A DNA stretch of 64,000 bases from Cephalotus follicularis (GCA_001972305.1 BDDD01001652.1:129531-193530); one strand, 5' to 3'; counted from the stretch's first letter, positions 10,640 through 22,530 are shown. The notes: generated by a model from the letters alone, not told the origin. Program-made: numbers and translations.

Positions 10640-13050
10640 TGATGACCCATCCCTCAGGATAACCACCTTGGACGAATCGCCCGGTAGGATGGAGGAATTT
10701 CCCATCTCCTCTAAGCCAAAACAATGCCACAACTCCTGGCAGGGAAGAAAATAAAGCAGGAAATGGCATAACTGTAATTGACCCTTACACAAAACCACTC
10801 AAATCACCATTTAACTGAAGGGGACACACACAACAACCACTGCCCAAACACACTGTTCCACTAAAGGAACATGCTAGGGGAGGGAGCCAGGGTAGAGAAC
10901 ACAACACTACGTCTTGCCTGGGATCTGGGGCAGGGGATGCCAACACCACCCAACATAACACGACGTATCACAAGCCAGGCTTGCACCTCCATCCTAAGAC
11001 ATGCCTTCCCCGGACGAGCCATCCTCGGGCATGTCCTCACTGGATGACTAACATCGGACATGTCCTCCCCGGGCATGACCTCCCCGGGCATGACCTCCCC
11101 GGGCATGACCTCTCCGGCCATGACCTCCCCGGGCATGTCATCCCCGGGCATGTCCTCCCTGGACAACACATTCTCCTCGGACGTCTCCTTGAACAACATG
11201 TTCTCCTGCCAGACCATAACATAAACCATCCCAGCGCTAACAACCCTGAGGCCAGGACTCGTGCCCCATAGGTTGACCCCCGCCCCAGGGAGATCCCCCG
11301 ACCTGCCTTACCTTGGGTAACCTTCTCGGTAAACAAGCAGAAGATCGTAACACAGAGTTTCAAGTCAAAACACGAAATCACTTCATTAAACACAATAATT
11401 CATCTCAAGAACACATCATATTATAATTCCAAAATAATATATATCTATTCACAAAATATCGTCCCCTCCTCAAAAGCTGAGGACCCATACAATAGAATAT
11501 CATTTTCTTCTCAGGCCAAAGACCATACAACAAAAGAATAACACCCATATGCCCCTATGAATGCATGCAAGGATGAGCCCGTGAAGCTGGCAGCTCTGCT
11601 CATCCCCCGCAGACTACCTTGTCAACCCAAAAGACTGCCCTGACAACCACAGTAGCTTCCTCTGTAAAACAACTAGGAGGGGATTAGTCCAAATGACTAG
11701 TGAGCAAGAACAAGCATTCTCCAGAGCATCCACAACCACTGGACGGACAAGGAAACATATATCAGGTCATTCCCAACTGGGAGAAACAAGAATATATCAT
11801 GGGACAATAAAAGAATGTACAACTAAACCACATGACAACATCCAGCTCCTCGGAGCCTGTCAAGAGAGTCAAATATCAACAAGTATAAGAATCTCATGGA
11901 AGATTATATCATCATCAACAAATAATAATAACCGTGCCGGGGACAACAAATAAGGAAGAGGAAGACAAACACACATCACCACATCCCGTGGTCTGCCATC
12001 ATACACCATGACACAATACACACACACACATATCCAGGCCTCGCCTCCTAGAATCTATCCGGACCTCGTCCGCTAGTATCTATCCGGACCTCAGCTCGCT
12101 ATCCACCACAGTATCTGTGGTCTGCCGCCATACCAGGGGAAACACACACCTATCCAGGCCTTGCCTGCTATGTCCATCCAGATCTCATCCGCTAGTATCT
12201 ATCCGAGCCTCAGCTCGCTCTCCTTTATCTGTACAACCAGGGGAAAACCAAGAAAACAAGCCGCATAATTCCATGCACCCCTCATAACAGAGGAAAACCA
12301 AGGTATAAGGAGAGAATCATCAACAAAGATAACAACACATCCGAGGATAAAAATACACCATCATGAGGACCAACCGAGCTCTCAAGCTCATCCCAGATCA
12401 AGAACACAATATACAAGATAACCGGGATCCAAATCCCCAAGGAAAACATTCAACCAGAGGACAATAACAGGCACATGTAAATATCAAATAAAAGAAAGAG
12501 GAGAATGTCCCATTCATAGGAACACCCCACACTCTATCGCCGACCAACCCCGAGGTGCTCCTTCTCAGCAACGGGACCATCGTCTGCAAAACTAACACGA
12601 ATCAACCCAGGAAGAAACACAAACACATACATAAACATAACATAACCAGCCAAACTAGGCCATCATCCTCTTTCCCGGCCCGAGCACAACGTACCACCAT
12701 GCCCTTACTGAAACCAGAGAAGGTAGGAGCTCACCTCCAAAGCTCAAAAGCAAGACAGAGACTCCAACTCTCGGCAAGGAAGAAGAAGACGAGAGCTCTC
12801 CCTTTCTTTCTCTCTCTCCAAAAACCGAATTCATTTACCAAGAAGAACTACCAACTCCAACAACTTCTTATCCCAACACCACCTTGGGAACAACAAGCTT
12901 CCTCAAGAAGATAACTATAAAATCAATATAATAACCTAAACCATTCTTGTCCACATGTTTTAAATAAGCCACCAATCCCACTTAATCCTTCCCATGAGCC
13001 AAACAAGGCCTTAAAATATAATCCTCTAAAAATAGGCACGGGGTATTAAA
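10640..13050 (-). repeat. Element D 5' LTR
   Basis: It aligns along its length with 6637-9033. Its outer terminus is damaged (TTAAA for TTACA at 13050). The minisatellite block at 11040-11180 is expanded relative to the partner LTR. No gene is seen in it. Confidence 0.87.
11040..11180 (-). repeat. 15-base minisatellite, long allele, in D 5' LTR
   Basis: About seven near-identical units of CCGGGCATGACCTCC follow one another. On the minus strand they translate as repeated MPGEV, an artefact of the 15-base period. Confidence 0.82.
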
Positions 13051-13352
13051 ACCTCTGATTTACACGCTCAGGCAGTTACATTCCAACACTATAAATACAA
13101 GAATCAAAGATATATATCAGGTCAGCCATTTAAGAATCCCAAAGCACCTTAGATTTTCTGTGCAACCACTAACTTGAGCGTCGGAGTGTCCCTGGGAGAA
13201 CAACCTCCTGGACCTTCTACCTTTGTTTTCTATTTGCGCAGGGATTCTCAACCACCCAAAAATACCTTCCTCGGATATACTCAAGCGTTTCCCTAAGAAA
13301 ATCAAAGCCCTCCACATAGGATACTGTTGAAGAAAGGTTTTCTGCATCAACA
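13051..13352 (+). repeat. Element C 5' LTR, second part
   Basis: This continues the LTR after D and ends at TCAACA (13352), one base before GTTGGCGCC. No gene. Confidence 0.83.
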
Positions 13353-13354
13353 GT

Positions 13355-13370
13355 TGGCGCCGTCTGTGGG
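13355..13370 (+). other. Element C primer binding site
   Basis: TGGCGCCGTCTGTGGG sits two bases after the LTR. This sequence at this position is characteristic of Tat-group and related plant elements. The tRNA primer is not assigned here. Confidence 0.82.
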
Positions 13371-13397
13371 AAACGCAACGAAAAGCTATTAGTAGTC

Positions 13398-13895
13398 ATG
13401 CCTCTGAGAAAGAACACCAACAACCAATTTGGAGCCAGCAGCAGAAGATCCCACCCCCTCCTCCTGAAGCCAGCCAAGTCGCGGCTCCGGAACAAGCTCA
13501 CGTCACAGGGGAGCAACTCCATCAGCTCCTCCAGGGAATGGAGCTCCTCACAAACTTATTGGTAACCAATCAACCAGGGCAAAGCTGGACCTGCCCGAAG
13601 AAACGATCGAGGACAAAGAGGCCTTTCTAGGCTAGTGGTGGAGATGGGGCACCCCAGAGGTGCCAGGCGAAACTCGCCCCGAGGCGGTCAGGGGACAATA
13701 TTCCCCTGGGGAGGAGACCTGAAATCAATGAATATAAGAGGGCAGAGTCCTCAACTGCCCGGGATCAGCCCAACGATCCCAGGAGAGAGCATCTTGAGTC
13801 CCAAGCCATGGAGGTGGATCCCCAAGGAGGAGTCAGGGGTGCAGAGGATACACAAGCGCGATCCAATGCCTCGCGCAGAGTAGGAACAGCGCTGG
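13398..13895 (+). pseudogene. gag: Element C gag, 5' piece
   Basis: ATG at 13398 (MPLRKNTNNQFG). A second frame downstream reads EQAHVTGEQLHQLLQGMELL, so a frameshift lies near 13440. The low-complexity, Pro/Glu-rich content fits the N-terminus of Tat gag. The frame is cut at 13895 by solo LTR F and resumes at 17315. Confidence 0.6.
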
Positions 13896-14582
13896 TGTAA
13901 TGCCCCGAATTTCATAAATAATTATTATGAAATTGGTGCGTGTACAGTAGTGATAAAATCGATAGAGCCTGGAGTAATAAAAAGGTATTACGCATTTAGG
14001 TCGTAATCGCGTTAGCTAAGACGGCTAATAAAATCTTTTTTTAATGCGCGACAATAAAGCCCAAATGTTCGCAATATTATTGCGATTATTTTGGTGGTTG
14101 TTTGGATAATTTATGTCGCGATTTGCGGAAAAATCGGGACCCGTACCTTAGTATTTTACCAGAAAATACTAAAGAGAAAGCAAAATAACAAATGAATAAA
14201 GGGAGGGGAGACACACACGGGCGCATCACGCGCCCGTGCATGAAAGGAATTGCAGGCGCTCTGTGCGCCTGCAACAGGGAGAGATGGCGAGAGAGAGTGG
14301 GAGAGAGATCGGCAGAGAGAACGGGAGAGGACGCCGGAGCCAGCTACCGGACCGAGAGAGCACGCCGGTCAACCCAGGGCCTCCAACCGACGGTAACCTC
14401 CTCCCCCTCCTCTTTTTCTTCTTTTTTCTTCTCCCCGATCGCCACTGTGCGAGCCTCCTCCCGGCGTTTCCCGGCGTCGTTAGCGTCGCGGATGGCCTGG
14501 GTTTTGGTGTAGAGGACTAGCTCTACCCATTTCGACCACTGGTGAGGCATGATTCGGCCAGAAACGGCCGGAATCAGTTGAA

Positions 14583-14790
14583 TGAGTCGACTCAGCGAGT
14601 CGACTCACTGTCGCCTGAGACACGGCGTTTGGCGCCGAGTCTTGGCGAGTCACAGCCATGGATGTGTAGGACTGGTGAATGTGTGGCGTTTTTGGGTGGT
14701 GATCGGACCTGTGGAGGTCCGGCGAGTTGACTCAGTGAGTCGCAACTCACTGCCGGCCGTGGCGCGGCGTTCGGCGCCGATTCCCGGCGA
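14583..14790 (+). repeat. GAGTCGACTC palindromes in LTR F
   Basis: TGAGTCGACTCA (14583-14594) and GAGTCGACTC (14597-14606) are perfect palindromes. Decayed copies such as GAGTTGACTC and GAGTCGCAACTC, and a NGGCGCCGAGTC unit, follow to 14790. Confidence 0.72.
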
Positions 14791-15295
14791 GTCTTGACCG
14801 GTTCTGTGTAGACCGTTCAATGTGAAACCCATTGATGGGTGTTTCGTAAGCTGGTTGTGTCGGTCAGATTCCGGCCGGCGTTTCGGCGACGGAAATGTTT
14901 TGTGTGTCGAACGTAATAGAAATGTGTTGTATGTGCAGTGTGCAAGCGGCAATTGGATTTGGCAGTGAGGAACTGATCAATTGGCAAGAACCGGCTTCGG
15001 TTCAACGATTATCGAAAAGGTTCGGCAATTGAACCTGCGGCTCGACTGTGCTGCTGTAACAGGTAGGGGAAGCTATACATGCAAGTTTGAGTTCAATAAT
15101 ATTGTAATGCCATTGATGAAACGCATGGTTTGCGGATTATGAATTGTGTGACTGTGTTAGGGTTGCTGTATGAATAGTTAACCTGTCCTGTATATTGTGT
15201 TTTGCGATGATTGCGAATTGAATGACATGTGTTGTGTGCTTTGAACTCTTTTGGTTTTGAGGCGTGTTGAGGGAACCGTGTTTTGGTTCTCTTAA

Positions 15296-15600
15296 CCGTC
15301 GACGCTTAGGAAAGAAGCGTCGACGTTATGGATTGTTATACGGGGAATGAGTCCTGATTTGCGATAAACGTCGACACTTGCATAAAACGTCGACGCCATG
15401 ATTTGTTGTATGTGAGAATGGACACGTGTGCCGTTGACGCCTGAGGTTCCTACCTCAGAGCATCGACGCCAAAGGGATGAGACATTGACGCGTAAAGTTC
15501 TGGTTGAAAGCGTTGACACTAAGAGTTAAGCGGCGACTCTTAAGTGACTGAGTTGAACATTAACGCCTATATGGTGCATGTTGACGCGAATAGAGCCCGT
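15296..15600 (+). repeat. GTCGACGCC/GTTGACGCC array in LTR F
   Basis: About a dozen copies of CGTCGACGC and its CpG-decayed forms (GTTGACGC, ATTGACGC, ATCGACGC) lie 15-40 bases apart. The same core dominates LTRs G and M. Confidence 0.75.
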
Positions 15601-15866
15601 TTGTATTATTGAGCATATGTTTGCATTGCATACAATTGTTGATTGAGCTATCACATGTTTTCTAAAATGTTCTTCATTTTAGAAGTGTATAAATGGTTTA
15701 TCAAATCATTGTTATATGGAAATGTATTGTTTTCGAGTATTTTACTATACCTTGAAACTACTTGAAAACGATTGTAAATGGATTGTTATATATATTGAGC
15801 AAATATATATGTTTTTCAAGTGTTTATATTTATAAATTACTTGGAATGGAATGAGAAACTTGTGAT

Positions 15867-16640
15867 GACTACTAAGCCCTGTTGGGTAAGTAGCCAAGTC
15901 TGTGAAATGTTTTATGGAAATGTATTGTTTACAAGTATTATATTTGTTAAGAATTACTTGTAATGGATTGATTGATTGTGTTTGGCTACTAAGCTCTGTT
16001 GAGTAAGTAGCCAGGGACTCCCTTTTGGGTTACTAAGCTCTGTTGAGTAAGTAACCAGGAACTCCACTACTAAGCTCTGTTGAGTAAGTAGCCGGAGATT
16101 CCATATACTGTAGCTAGTAAGCTCTGTTGAGTAAGTAGCTAGGGTTTCCCATGCAATGGTTACTAAGCTCTGTTGCGTAAGTAGCCAGGGACTCCCTTTT
16201 GGGTTACTAAGCTCTGTTGAGTAAGTAACCAGGAACTCCACTGCTAAGCTCTGTTGAGTAAGTAGCCGGAGATTCCATATACTGTAGTTACTAAGCTCTG
16301 TTGAGTAAGTAGCCGGAGATTCCATATACTGTAGTTACTAAGCTCTGTTGAGTAAGTAGCTAGAGTTTCCCATACAATGGTTACTAAGCTCTGTTGAGTA
16401 AGTAGCCAGGGACCCTGTTTTGGGCTGCTAAACACTGTTGTGTAAGCAACTTGAATTGGATTGTTTGTCCGATGTGACATGATTGATGTATTGCTTGTCC
16501 AATGTGACTGATTGACTGTTGTGGTGGTTACTAAACGCAGAGCGGAAGTAACCGGGTTGTGAAATACAGAGTGGAAGTGACCGGGTGCTAAACACAGAGT
16601 GGAAGCATCCCCGCATAGAATGTTGTCCGTGGTGACACGA
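15867..16640 (+). repeat. Covarying hairpin array in LTR F (about 14 units)
   Basis: Each unit has an outer stem closing ACTAAG...GTAAGT and an inner 3-bp stem with TGTT loop. Example at 15983-16013: outer TGGCTACT/AGTAGCCA, inner CTC/GAG. At 15869-15893 the inner stem is CCC/GGG. Near 16445 it is CAC/GTG. At 16526-16553 it is CGC/GCG with AGA loop and outer GGTTACT/AGTAACC. Pairing is kept while bases change. Between units lie short spacers such as CAGGGACTCCC. Confidence 0.82.
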
Positions 16641-17314
16641 TTGATTGACCGTGTTGGTTGTTTGTCCGTTGCGACATGTTATACTGGATTGTTGGCCCGT
16701 TGAGGCATAACTGATGGTTTGTTCGGTCCTTTGAGGACATGATTGTGATTGGTCCGCTGAGGACATGACCGTGATTGTGTTGATGTAGCCCTAACGGGTT
16801 GCACCTGTACTGTGAATATGTATATATAGATACATATATGTATATACTGTTATATATACCGTACTGCATCACTGTGCATTCATACATGACATGCATTATC
16901 ATTGAAACCGAACTGTATTTATACTTAGCCGAGTGAGGACAAAGGCTAACCCCCTACAGTTTCAGATTGATTTCAGGTTGATGCAGCGGATTGTTACTGT
17001 TGAGCTCCGTGGAACGAATGGAGTTTTATGTTGTTTTTACTTTTGAGAAATGTTAATGGATCATTGTAATAAATGAATCGATGTATTGATGTATATTGTT
17101 CACGCTCCGTTTGTGGGCAGTTAACTTTGATGATGTTTATTGTTGTAGCATGTAGTATGGGATGCATGTTACGTTATAATTCGGCTTATATTTAAATGCT
17201 TCCGCAAGATGTTAATGGATATGGAAAGTTTTAAATTTATGGTAAATTGTATAAGCCGGATTTATATGTTGACTGCCACCATTTTTATTGTTGTTATGGG
17301 AACGGGGTGTGATA

Positions 17315-18480
17315 GCGGGGGAGCATGATAGATCGCCCGGCCATACTGGCAGGGGGATCACATGTTTCAAACAGGGCTAGAAACATTGAGGATGTGGAGC
17401 AAGCAATGAACATAAGGCTTGCCGAGGTGGAGAAAAGGTTCCAAGGAGCCGGGCAGCAGAGGGGACATCTGTCCGAGGTACGCAACATTAGCGCCCACCC
17501 CTTCACAACTGAGATCATGGCGGAGCGTATTCCCAGCGGATTCAGGCTCCCAAGTCTCGACAAGTATGATGGGTCCACGAATCCCATTCAACATGTACGC
17601 ACCTACAAACAAACCATGCTGGTGCACCAAATCTCGGACGTCACACTTTGCCGAGGTTTCCCGTCAACACTGACTGGAGCAGCCCAGTTGTGGTATTCCA
17701 CCCTGGCTCGCAGATCCATGGAGAATTTCGACCAGTTTCAGAACTGTTCGTAACCAAGTTCCTCAACAGCACTACGCAGATGAGGAACTCTACACATGTG
17801 ATAACGTGGTGCAGGGAAGAGATGAATCGTTGAGGGATTATCTCACCAGATTTAACAGGGAGCCCTTACGGTGAAAGACCTAGAGCCGTCTTTTGCCCTG
17901 GCAGCCTTAAATAGTGGACTGAGGAACAACTCATCCTTCACCTTCTCCCTTTTGAAGAAACCCGCGGTGGATATGGCAGACCTGCTAAGAAGAGTAGAAA
18001 AGTATGTCAAAGCCAAGGAAGAGATGGCAACCAGGAAACAGAAAATACCCTGAGCGTGCCATCAGGAGGAGAGAGAGGAGGATCCACGAAATGCTCCCGG
18101 GAAGAAGGAGAAGAGGAAGGAGAAGAACTGTCCAAGGAGGACCTCAGACATAAACTCTCCAGAAGAGAGAATTCATCCAGGGGAGGGGCACCTATCCCAT
18201 CCTACAACAACTTTGCCCCCATCCTAGACACACGTACCAGAATACTTTCTGTAGAGCAGGAGAAGGTCCCCTGAAAAGATGAGGTCCCCAGCAGAGAAGA
18301 GGGACGCGGGAAAATACTGCCGGTACCATCGTGACCATGGACACTATACCAAGGATTGCAGGCAATTGAAGAATCAGATTGAGGACCTGATTCGAAAAGG
18401 ACACCTATGCAAGTATATGGACAGAGATGCTCCCCAGGGAAGAAGGGAGCAAAGGAGAGAAGAGGCTCCTCAGCAATAAG
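17315..18480 (+). pseudogene. gag: Element C gag, 3' piece
   Basis: The 17325-17753 frame reads FRLPSLDKYDGSTNP and GAAQLWYSTL, the Tat-type gag core. A stop after NCS and shifts near 17755 and 17870 break it; 17871-18053 continues with LAALNSGLRNN. The zinc motif of Tat gag, CRYHRDHGHYTKDC (about 18315-18360), lies in the 18279-18479 frame, followed by QLKNQIEDLIRKGHL. The product would coat the element RNA. Confidence 0.85.
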
Positions 18481-19205
18481 AGGAGTAGCAGCAGCAACAA
18501 CAGCCTAGGGATGTCATCCACACCATCTCTGGAGGGGGGTCGCTTCTGGTGGCGACCACAAGAATGCTAGGAAAGCCTATAGGAGGCAATCCCTTGCTGT
18601 GCAACAAATTCATCACAGCAAGAGGCTGAGGACAGGTGGAGATGAGGAGGTGATATCCTTCTCGGAGGTGAACTATGAGGGAGTACCTCTTCCTCACGAT
18701 GATCTAGTGGTGGTAACTCTTCAGGTGGCACTTTTCACTATGAAGAGGATTCTTATTGACAACGGGAGCTGGGCACGCACCATGCGCACATCAGGCAGAC
18801 TTTGCGCGGCAGGTGCGCGCAACGTGCGAGGCAGACACACGCATCAGGCACGGCAGTGTGCACATTGTGCAGGGCATGCGCGAGACAGATATCCTGTACA
18901 AACACGTATTTGATCAGCTGAGGATACCGACCGACCAGCTAAAGCCCATCAAGACCCCACTGGTTGGCTTCACAGGGGAGATGGTCCATCCTCTGGGATC
19001 CATCAAACTATCCGTGGTTACAGGCACGGCCCCACGCCAGACCCAGGTAGAGATGACATTCCTGGTAGTGGACTTACCAAGCCCATACAATGCCATAATT
19101 GGGAGACTAGGACTGACATTAATGGAGGCTATAGTGTCCACAAGACACTTATTGTTGAAGTTCCCTACAAGGTTTGGAGTGGGGGAAGCCAGAGGAGATC
19201 AATAG
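18481..19205 (+). pseudogene. pol: Element C protease with a foreign insert at the active site
   Basis: IDNGS (18755-18769) is the Tat protease active-site region (DNGS in place of DTGS). In relatives SADILY follows directly. Here about 113 bases of GC-rich, CA/CG-patterned sequence (18772-18884) intervene before TDILYKHVFDQL. The rest, LVGFTGEMVHPLGSI and PYNAIIGRLGL, is well kept to 19205, where a TAG precedes the RT frame. Confidence 0.83.
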
Positions 19206-20780
19206 GTGGCAAGGCAGTGCTATAAGACTGCCATACTAGAGAAAGGGAAGGACAAGGTACTTCCTATTGCAAATGTGGAGCTCAGAGGAGACGTGGAGCC
19301 TGAGCGTCCACAGCCTGTTGAAGATATTATCCGAGTGCCCCTAGAAGAGGGCGACACTAAAAGAGTCTTCCAAGTTGGCTCACAACATGGAGAGGTGGAG
19401 AAGGGGGGATTAATAACATTCCTCCAAAACAACAAAGACGTGTTTCCCTGGTCGGCAGAGGAGGTCCCTGAGATTAGCCCAAACGTAATGGTCCACAAGC
19501 TAAGTGTGGATCCAATGAGGCCTCCGACCAGACAAAAGAAGAGGAACTTTGCCCCTGAGAGGCAGCAGGTAATAGCCAAGGAGGTGAGCAAGCTGTTGCA
19601 GGAATGGTTCATAAGGGAAATACATTATTCAAAATGGCTGGCGAACCCAGTACTAGTCAAAAAAGCAAATGGCAAATGGAGGATGTGCATCGACTTCACA
19701 GACCTCAACAAAGCTTGTCCCAAGGATCACTTCCCTCTCCCAAAGATAGATCAGTTGGTGGATGCGACCTCGGGCTATAGAATGTTAAGCTTCTTGGATG
19801 CCTACTCGGGATACAATCAAATCCCCATGTACGGGCCCGATGAGAACAAGACATCTTTCATCACAGACCAGGGGATGTATTGTTACAAGGTCATGCCCTT
19901 TGGACTGAAGAATGTAGGGGCCACCTACCAATGACTGGTGAGCAAAATCTTTGAGCCCCACATTAGGAGAAACATGGAGGTCTACATTGACGACATGCTC
20001 GTCAAGACCCTATCCAGGAGCCCACACATAAAAGACTTGGAGGAAAGATTTGAGGTACTAAGAAAATACAAAACGAGACTCAATCCATCCAAGTGCACTT
20101 TTGGGGTCACATCTGGAAATTTCCTCGGATTCATGGTCTCCAGCAGAGGAATAGAGGCCAATCTAGAGAAGATCTCAGCGGTTCAGAGTATGAGGCCTCC
20201 CCAAACCATCAGGGATGTTTAAAGACTGAATGGAAAGATAGCAGCCTTGAGCAGGTTTGTGTCAAAATCAGCAGAGAAGTGCTTCCCTTTCTTCAAATTA
20301 CTTAGAGATCCCAAGGGATTTTCTTGGTCAAACGAGTGTCAATCAGCCTTCGACAAGTTGAAGGAATACCTCGCTTCCCCTCCTCTTATCTCAAAGCCTA
20401 AGGATGGGGAAGTCCTGTATTTGTACCTTGCGGCCACCTCGGGCACAGTGAGTGCAGCGCTAGTCAGAGAGGAGGAGAAAGTTCAAAAGACAGTGTACTA
20501 TGTAAGCAAGGCTTTGAATGACACCGAGGGGAGATACCCAGAGGTGGAAAAGTTTGCCTATGCTCTGATCATAACGGCCAAGAAATTGAGGCCATATTTT
20601 CAAGCCCATACAGTCAAGGTTCTGACTGACAAACCACTGAAACAAGTTCTTGCAAAACCTGACACCTCGGGAAGGTTAATCAAGTGGTCAATCGAACTAG
20701 GCAAGTATGATGTGAAGTTCAAAGCCAAACCAGCCATCAAATCACAGGTCTTGGCGACTTTGTTGGAGATAATACACCTA
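19206..20780 (+). pseudogene. pol: Element C reverse transcriptase and RNase H
   Basis: RT motifs in order: RMCIDFTDLNKACPKDHF (about 19680-19735), FLDAYSGYNQI (about 19790-19825), VMPFGLKN (about 19890-19915) and YIDD (about 19983-19995). RNase H follows with YLAATSGTVSAALV (about 20420-20465) and VLTDKPLKQVL (about 20620-20655). Three stops interrupt one continuous frame: TGA at 19932-19934 (YQ*LV, expected Arg), TAA at 20220-20222 (expected Gln), and a frameshift near 20760. The first two are C-to-T changes. Reverse transcription would be its role; this copy is not functional. Confidence 0.9.
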
Positions 20781-21240
20781 CGGAGTGTATGGAGAAGAAC
20801 CCCTCCGAGAGTGAAAGGGGGTTATGGAAGCTGTCCGTGGATGGCTCTTCCTGCATCACTAGCAGTGGAGCAGGGCTAGTGTTAACAAGTCCAGATGGGT
20901 GGACGTTGGAATATGCTCTGAGGTTTGGATTTAAAGGTACGAACAATGAAGCTGAATGGGAAGCTCTGATAGCCGAGCTGATAATTGCAAAGCACTTGGA
21001 GGTACAAAAGATAGAGGCCTCCAGTGATTCTCAGCTAGTGGTTGGCTTGGCGAGTGGAGAGTACAAAGCATGAGAAGACTCAATGGCCAAGTATTTATCC
21101 CATTTTCAGAGTTTGAAGTCAGCCTTTGAACTTCTAAGAGTTTTGAAAGTACCCAGAGTAGAAAACGCCTGAGCAGATCAGTTATCAAAAGTAGCCGCGA
21201 CAGAGAAGCTGGAGAAAAATCCAACCGTGCTAGTAGAATA
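20781..21240 (+). pseudogene. Element C archaeal-type RNase H (second RNase H)
   Basis: LSVDGSSCITSSGAGLVL (about 20835-20890), NNEAEWEALIAEL (about 20941-20985) and SDSQLVV (about 21025-21050) give the D...E...D pattern of the additional RNase H found in the Tat lineage. A stop at 21071-21073 and another near 21170 break the frame. Its position between the first RNase H and integrase supports the lineage call. Confidence 0.85.
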
Positions 21241-22530
21241 CCTGGACAGGCCTACCATCTCTGAAGTAGAAGTGATGGATATAGACATACCACAGGAGAC
21301 AAATTGGATGACCCCATTCATCAATTGGCTGAGGAATGGGATTTTGCCCGAGGACCCAACTGAGGCGAGGGAACTGGTGTACAGATCAAACAGATTCTAG
21401 CTCCGAGATGGGATCCTCTACAAAAGGTCATTCTCTTTTCCTTGGCTGAGATGCTTGACTCCCTTAGAGGCTGATTATTCTCTAAGGGAAGTCCATGAAG
21501 GAGTTTGTGGCAACCACATGGGGGGTAAGACATTGTCCCATAAGTTATTGAGGTAGGGCTACTACTCGCCGACCTTGCATCAAGACTCTATAGACTTGGT
21601 AAGAAAATGTGACAAATGCCAGAGGGATGCAAACATAAGCTCAGCCTCTAACATCTATCATGGCCCCCTGGCCCTTTGCACAATGGGGGATGGACTTCGC
21701 CGGACCACTACCCGTGGCGACAGGCCAAAGAAAGTTTCTCATTGTAGCAGTGGATTACTTTACCAAGTGGGTGGAAGCAGAGCCTTTGGCCACAATCACA
21801 GAAGCAAACACGGAAAGTTTTGTATGAAAGTCAATCATCTATAGATTTGGAGTCCCGAGGACAATAGTCTCAGACAATGGAAAACAGTTTGTTTGCCAAG
21901 TATTCCGTGATTTTTTGCAAAGAGTGGAGAATAGAACATAGGCTTGCCTCAGTAGCCTACCCCCAGAGCAATGGTCAAGTAGAGGTGATAAACAGAGAAA
22001 TCATCTTGGGCTTGAAGAAACGCCTTGAGGACGGAAAAGGAAGATTGACAGAGGAGCTACCAAGTGTATTGTGGGCATATAGAACCACTCCTCAGACCAC
22101 AACTAGTGAGTACACATACAGACTTTGTTTTGGAGCTGAGGCTATGATACCGGTGGATATTGGTGTGCAATCACCAAGGGTTGTGCACTTCACTCAAGAG
22201 AACAATGACGAAGGACTTAGATGCCTCCTTGATATAGTCGAAAAGCTCAGAGATAAGGCCGCTATCAGAGTTGCAGCCTACCAACAGAGGGTGAGCCGTT
22301 ATTATAACAAAAGGGTAAGCCCCAGACCACTAAGACAAGGAGACCTAGTCCTACGCAATTCAGCTATCGCAGACCCAACCGGTACCAGAGGAAAACTTGC
22401 TCCCACCTGTGAAGGACCATACAAGATCAAGAGAGTGCTTCGCCCAGGAACATTCAAACTTGAAACTCTGGGGAGAAGGGAGATTGCCAGAGCTTGGAAT
22501 GTCGAGCATTCGAGAAAATACTATCAATGA
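21241..22530 (+). pseudogene. pol: Element C integrase
   Basis: The zinc-binding region shows HEGVCGNHMGG (about 21495-21530) and KCDKCQRD (about 21605-21635). The catalytic core is scattered over frames: VDYFTKWVEAE near 21745-21785, SDNGKQF near 21870-21890. The final 217-codon frame (21877-22530) has YPQSNGQVEVINREI, with the catalytic Glu position in QVEV, and the C-terminal DLVLRNSAI and EGPYKIKRVL. Integrase would insert the cDNA. Frameshifts near 21690, 21845 and 21880 disable it. Confidence 0.87.

Larger units (their letters stand above)
6637..13050 (-). mobile_element. Element D: gag-only LTR retrotransposon nested in the 5' LTR of C
   Basis: Two LTRs of about 2.4 kb (6637-9033 and 10640-13050) flank an internal region of only 1.6 kb with an initiator Met-tRNA PBS, a gag relic and a polypurine tract, and no pol. 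The target duplication is ACCTT (6632-6636) and ACCTC (13051-13055). The LTR termini (minus strand TGTAACACCCCG...TGTCACA) and the knuckle pattern fit the Tekay/Del group. The architecture matches the plant elements called TR-GAG and requires enzymes in trans (inference). Confidence 0.88.
13896..17314 (+). mobile_element. Element F: 3.4-kb solo LTR inserted in C gag
   Basis: It starts TGTAATGCCCCG and ends ACGGGGTGTGATA (terminal C changed to T). Flanks GCTGG (13891-13895) and GCGGG (17315-17319) are a target duplication with one mismatch. There is no internal region, so it is a solo LTR left by LTR-LTR recombination. It resembles LTR G in layout: a GAGA-rich segment (14270-14350), GTCGAC-type arrays, a hairpin array, a TA-rich tract (16815-16860), then TTAGCCGAGTGAGGAC near the 3' end. 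Confidence 0.85.

Noticed and set aside
10861..11393. Open frames with repeated MPGEV or CPGRS-type residues across the D LTRs
   Set aside because: They are translations of a 15-base minisatellite, present in several frames on both strands, with no start context or conserved domain.
14192..14520. Arg/Glu-rich ORFs near the start of LTR F as a host gene
   Set aside because: They lie wholly inside a solo LTR with clear termini and follow the GAGA-rich tract.
15867..16640. CRISPR-like look of regularly repeated palindromic units
   Set aside because: The units lie in a plant LTR, have no unique spacers of constant length and no cas genes. They are better described as hairpin arrays.
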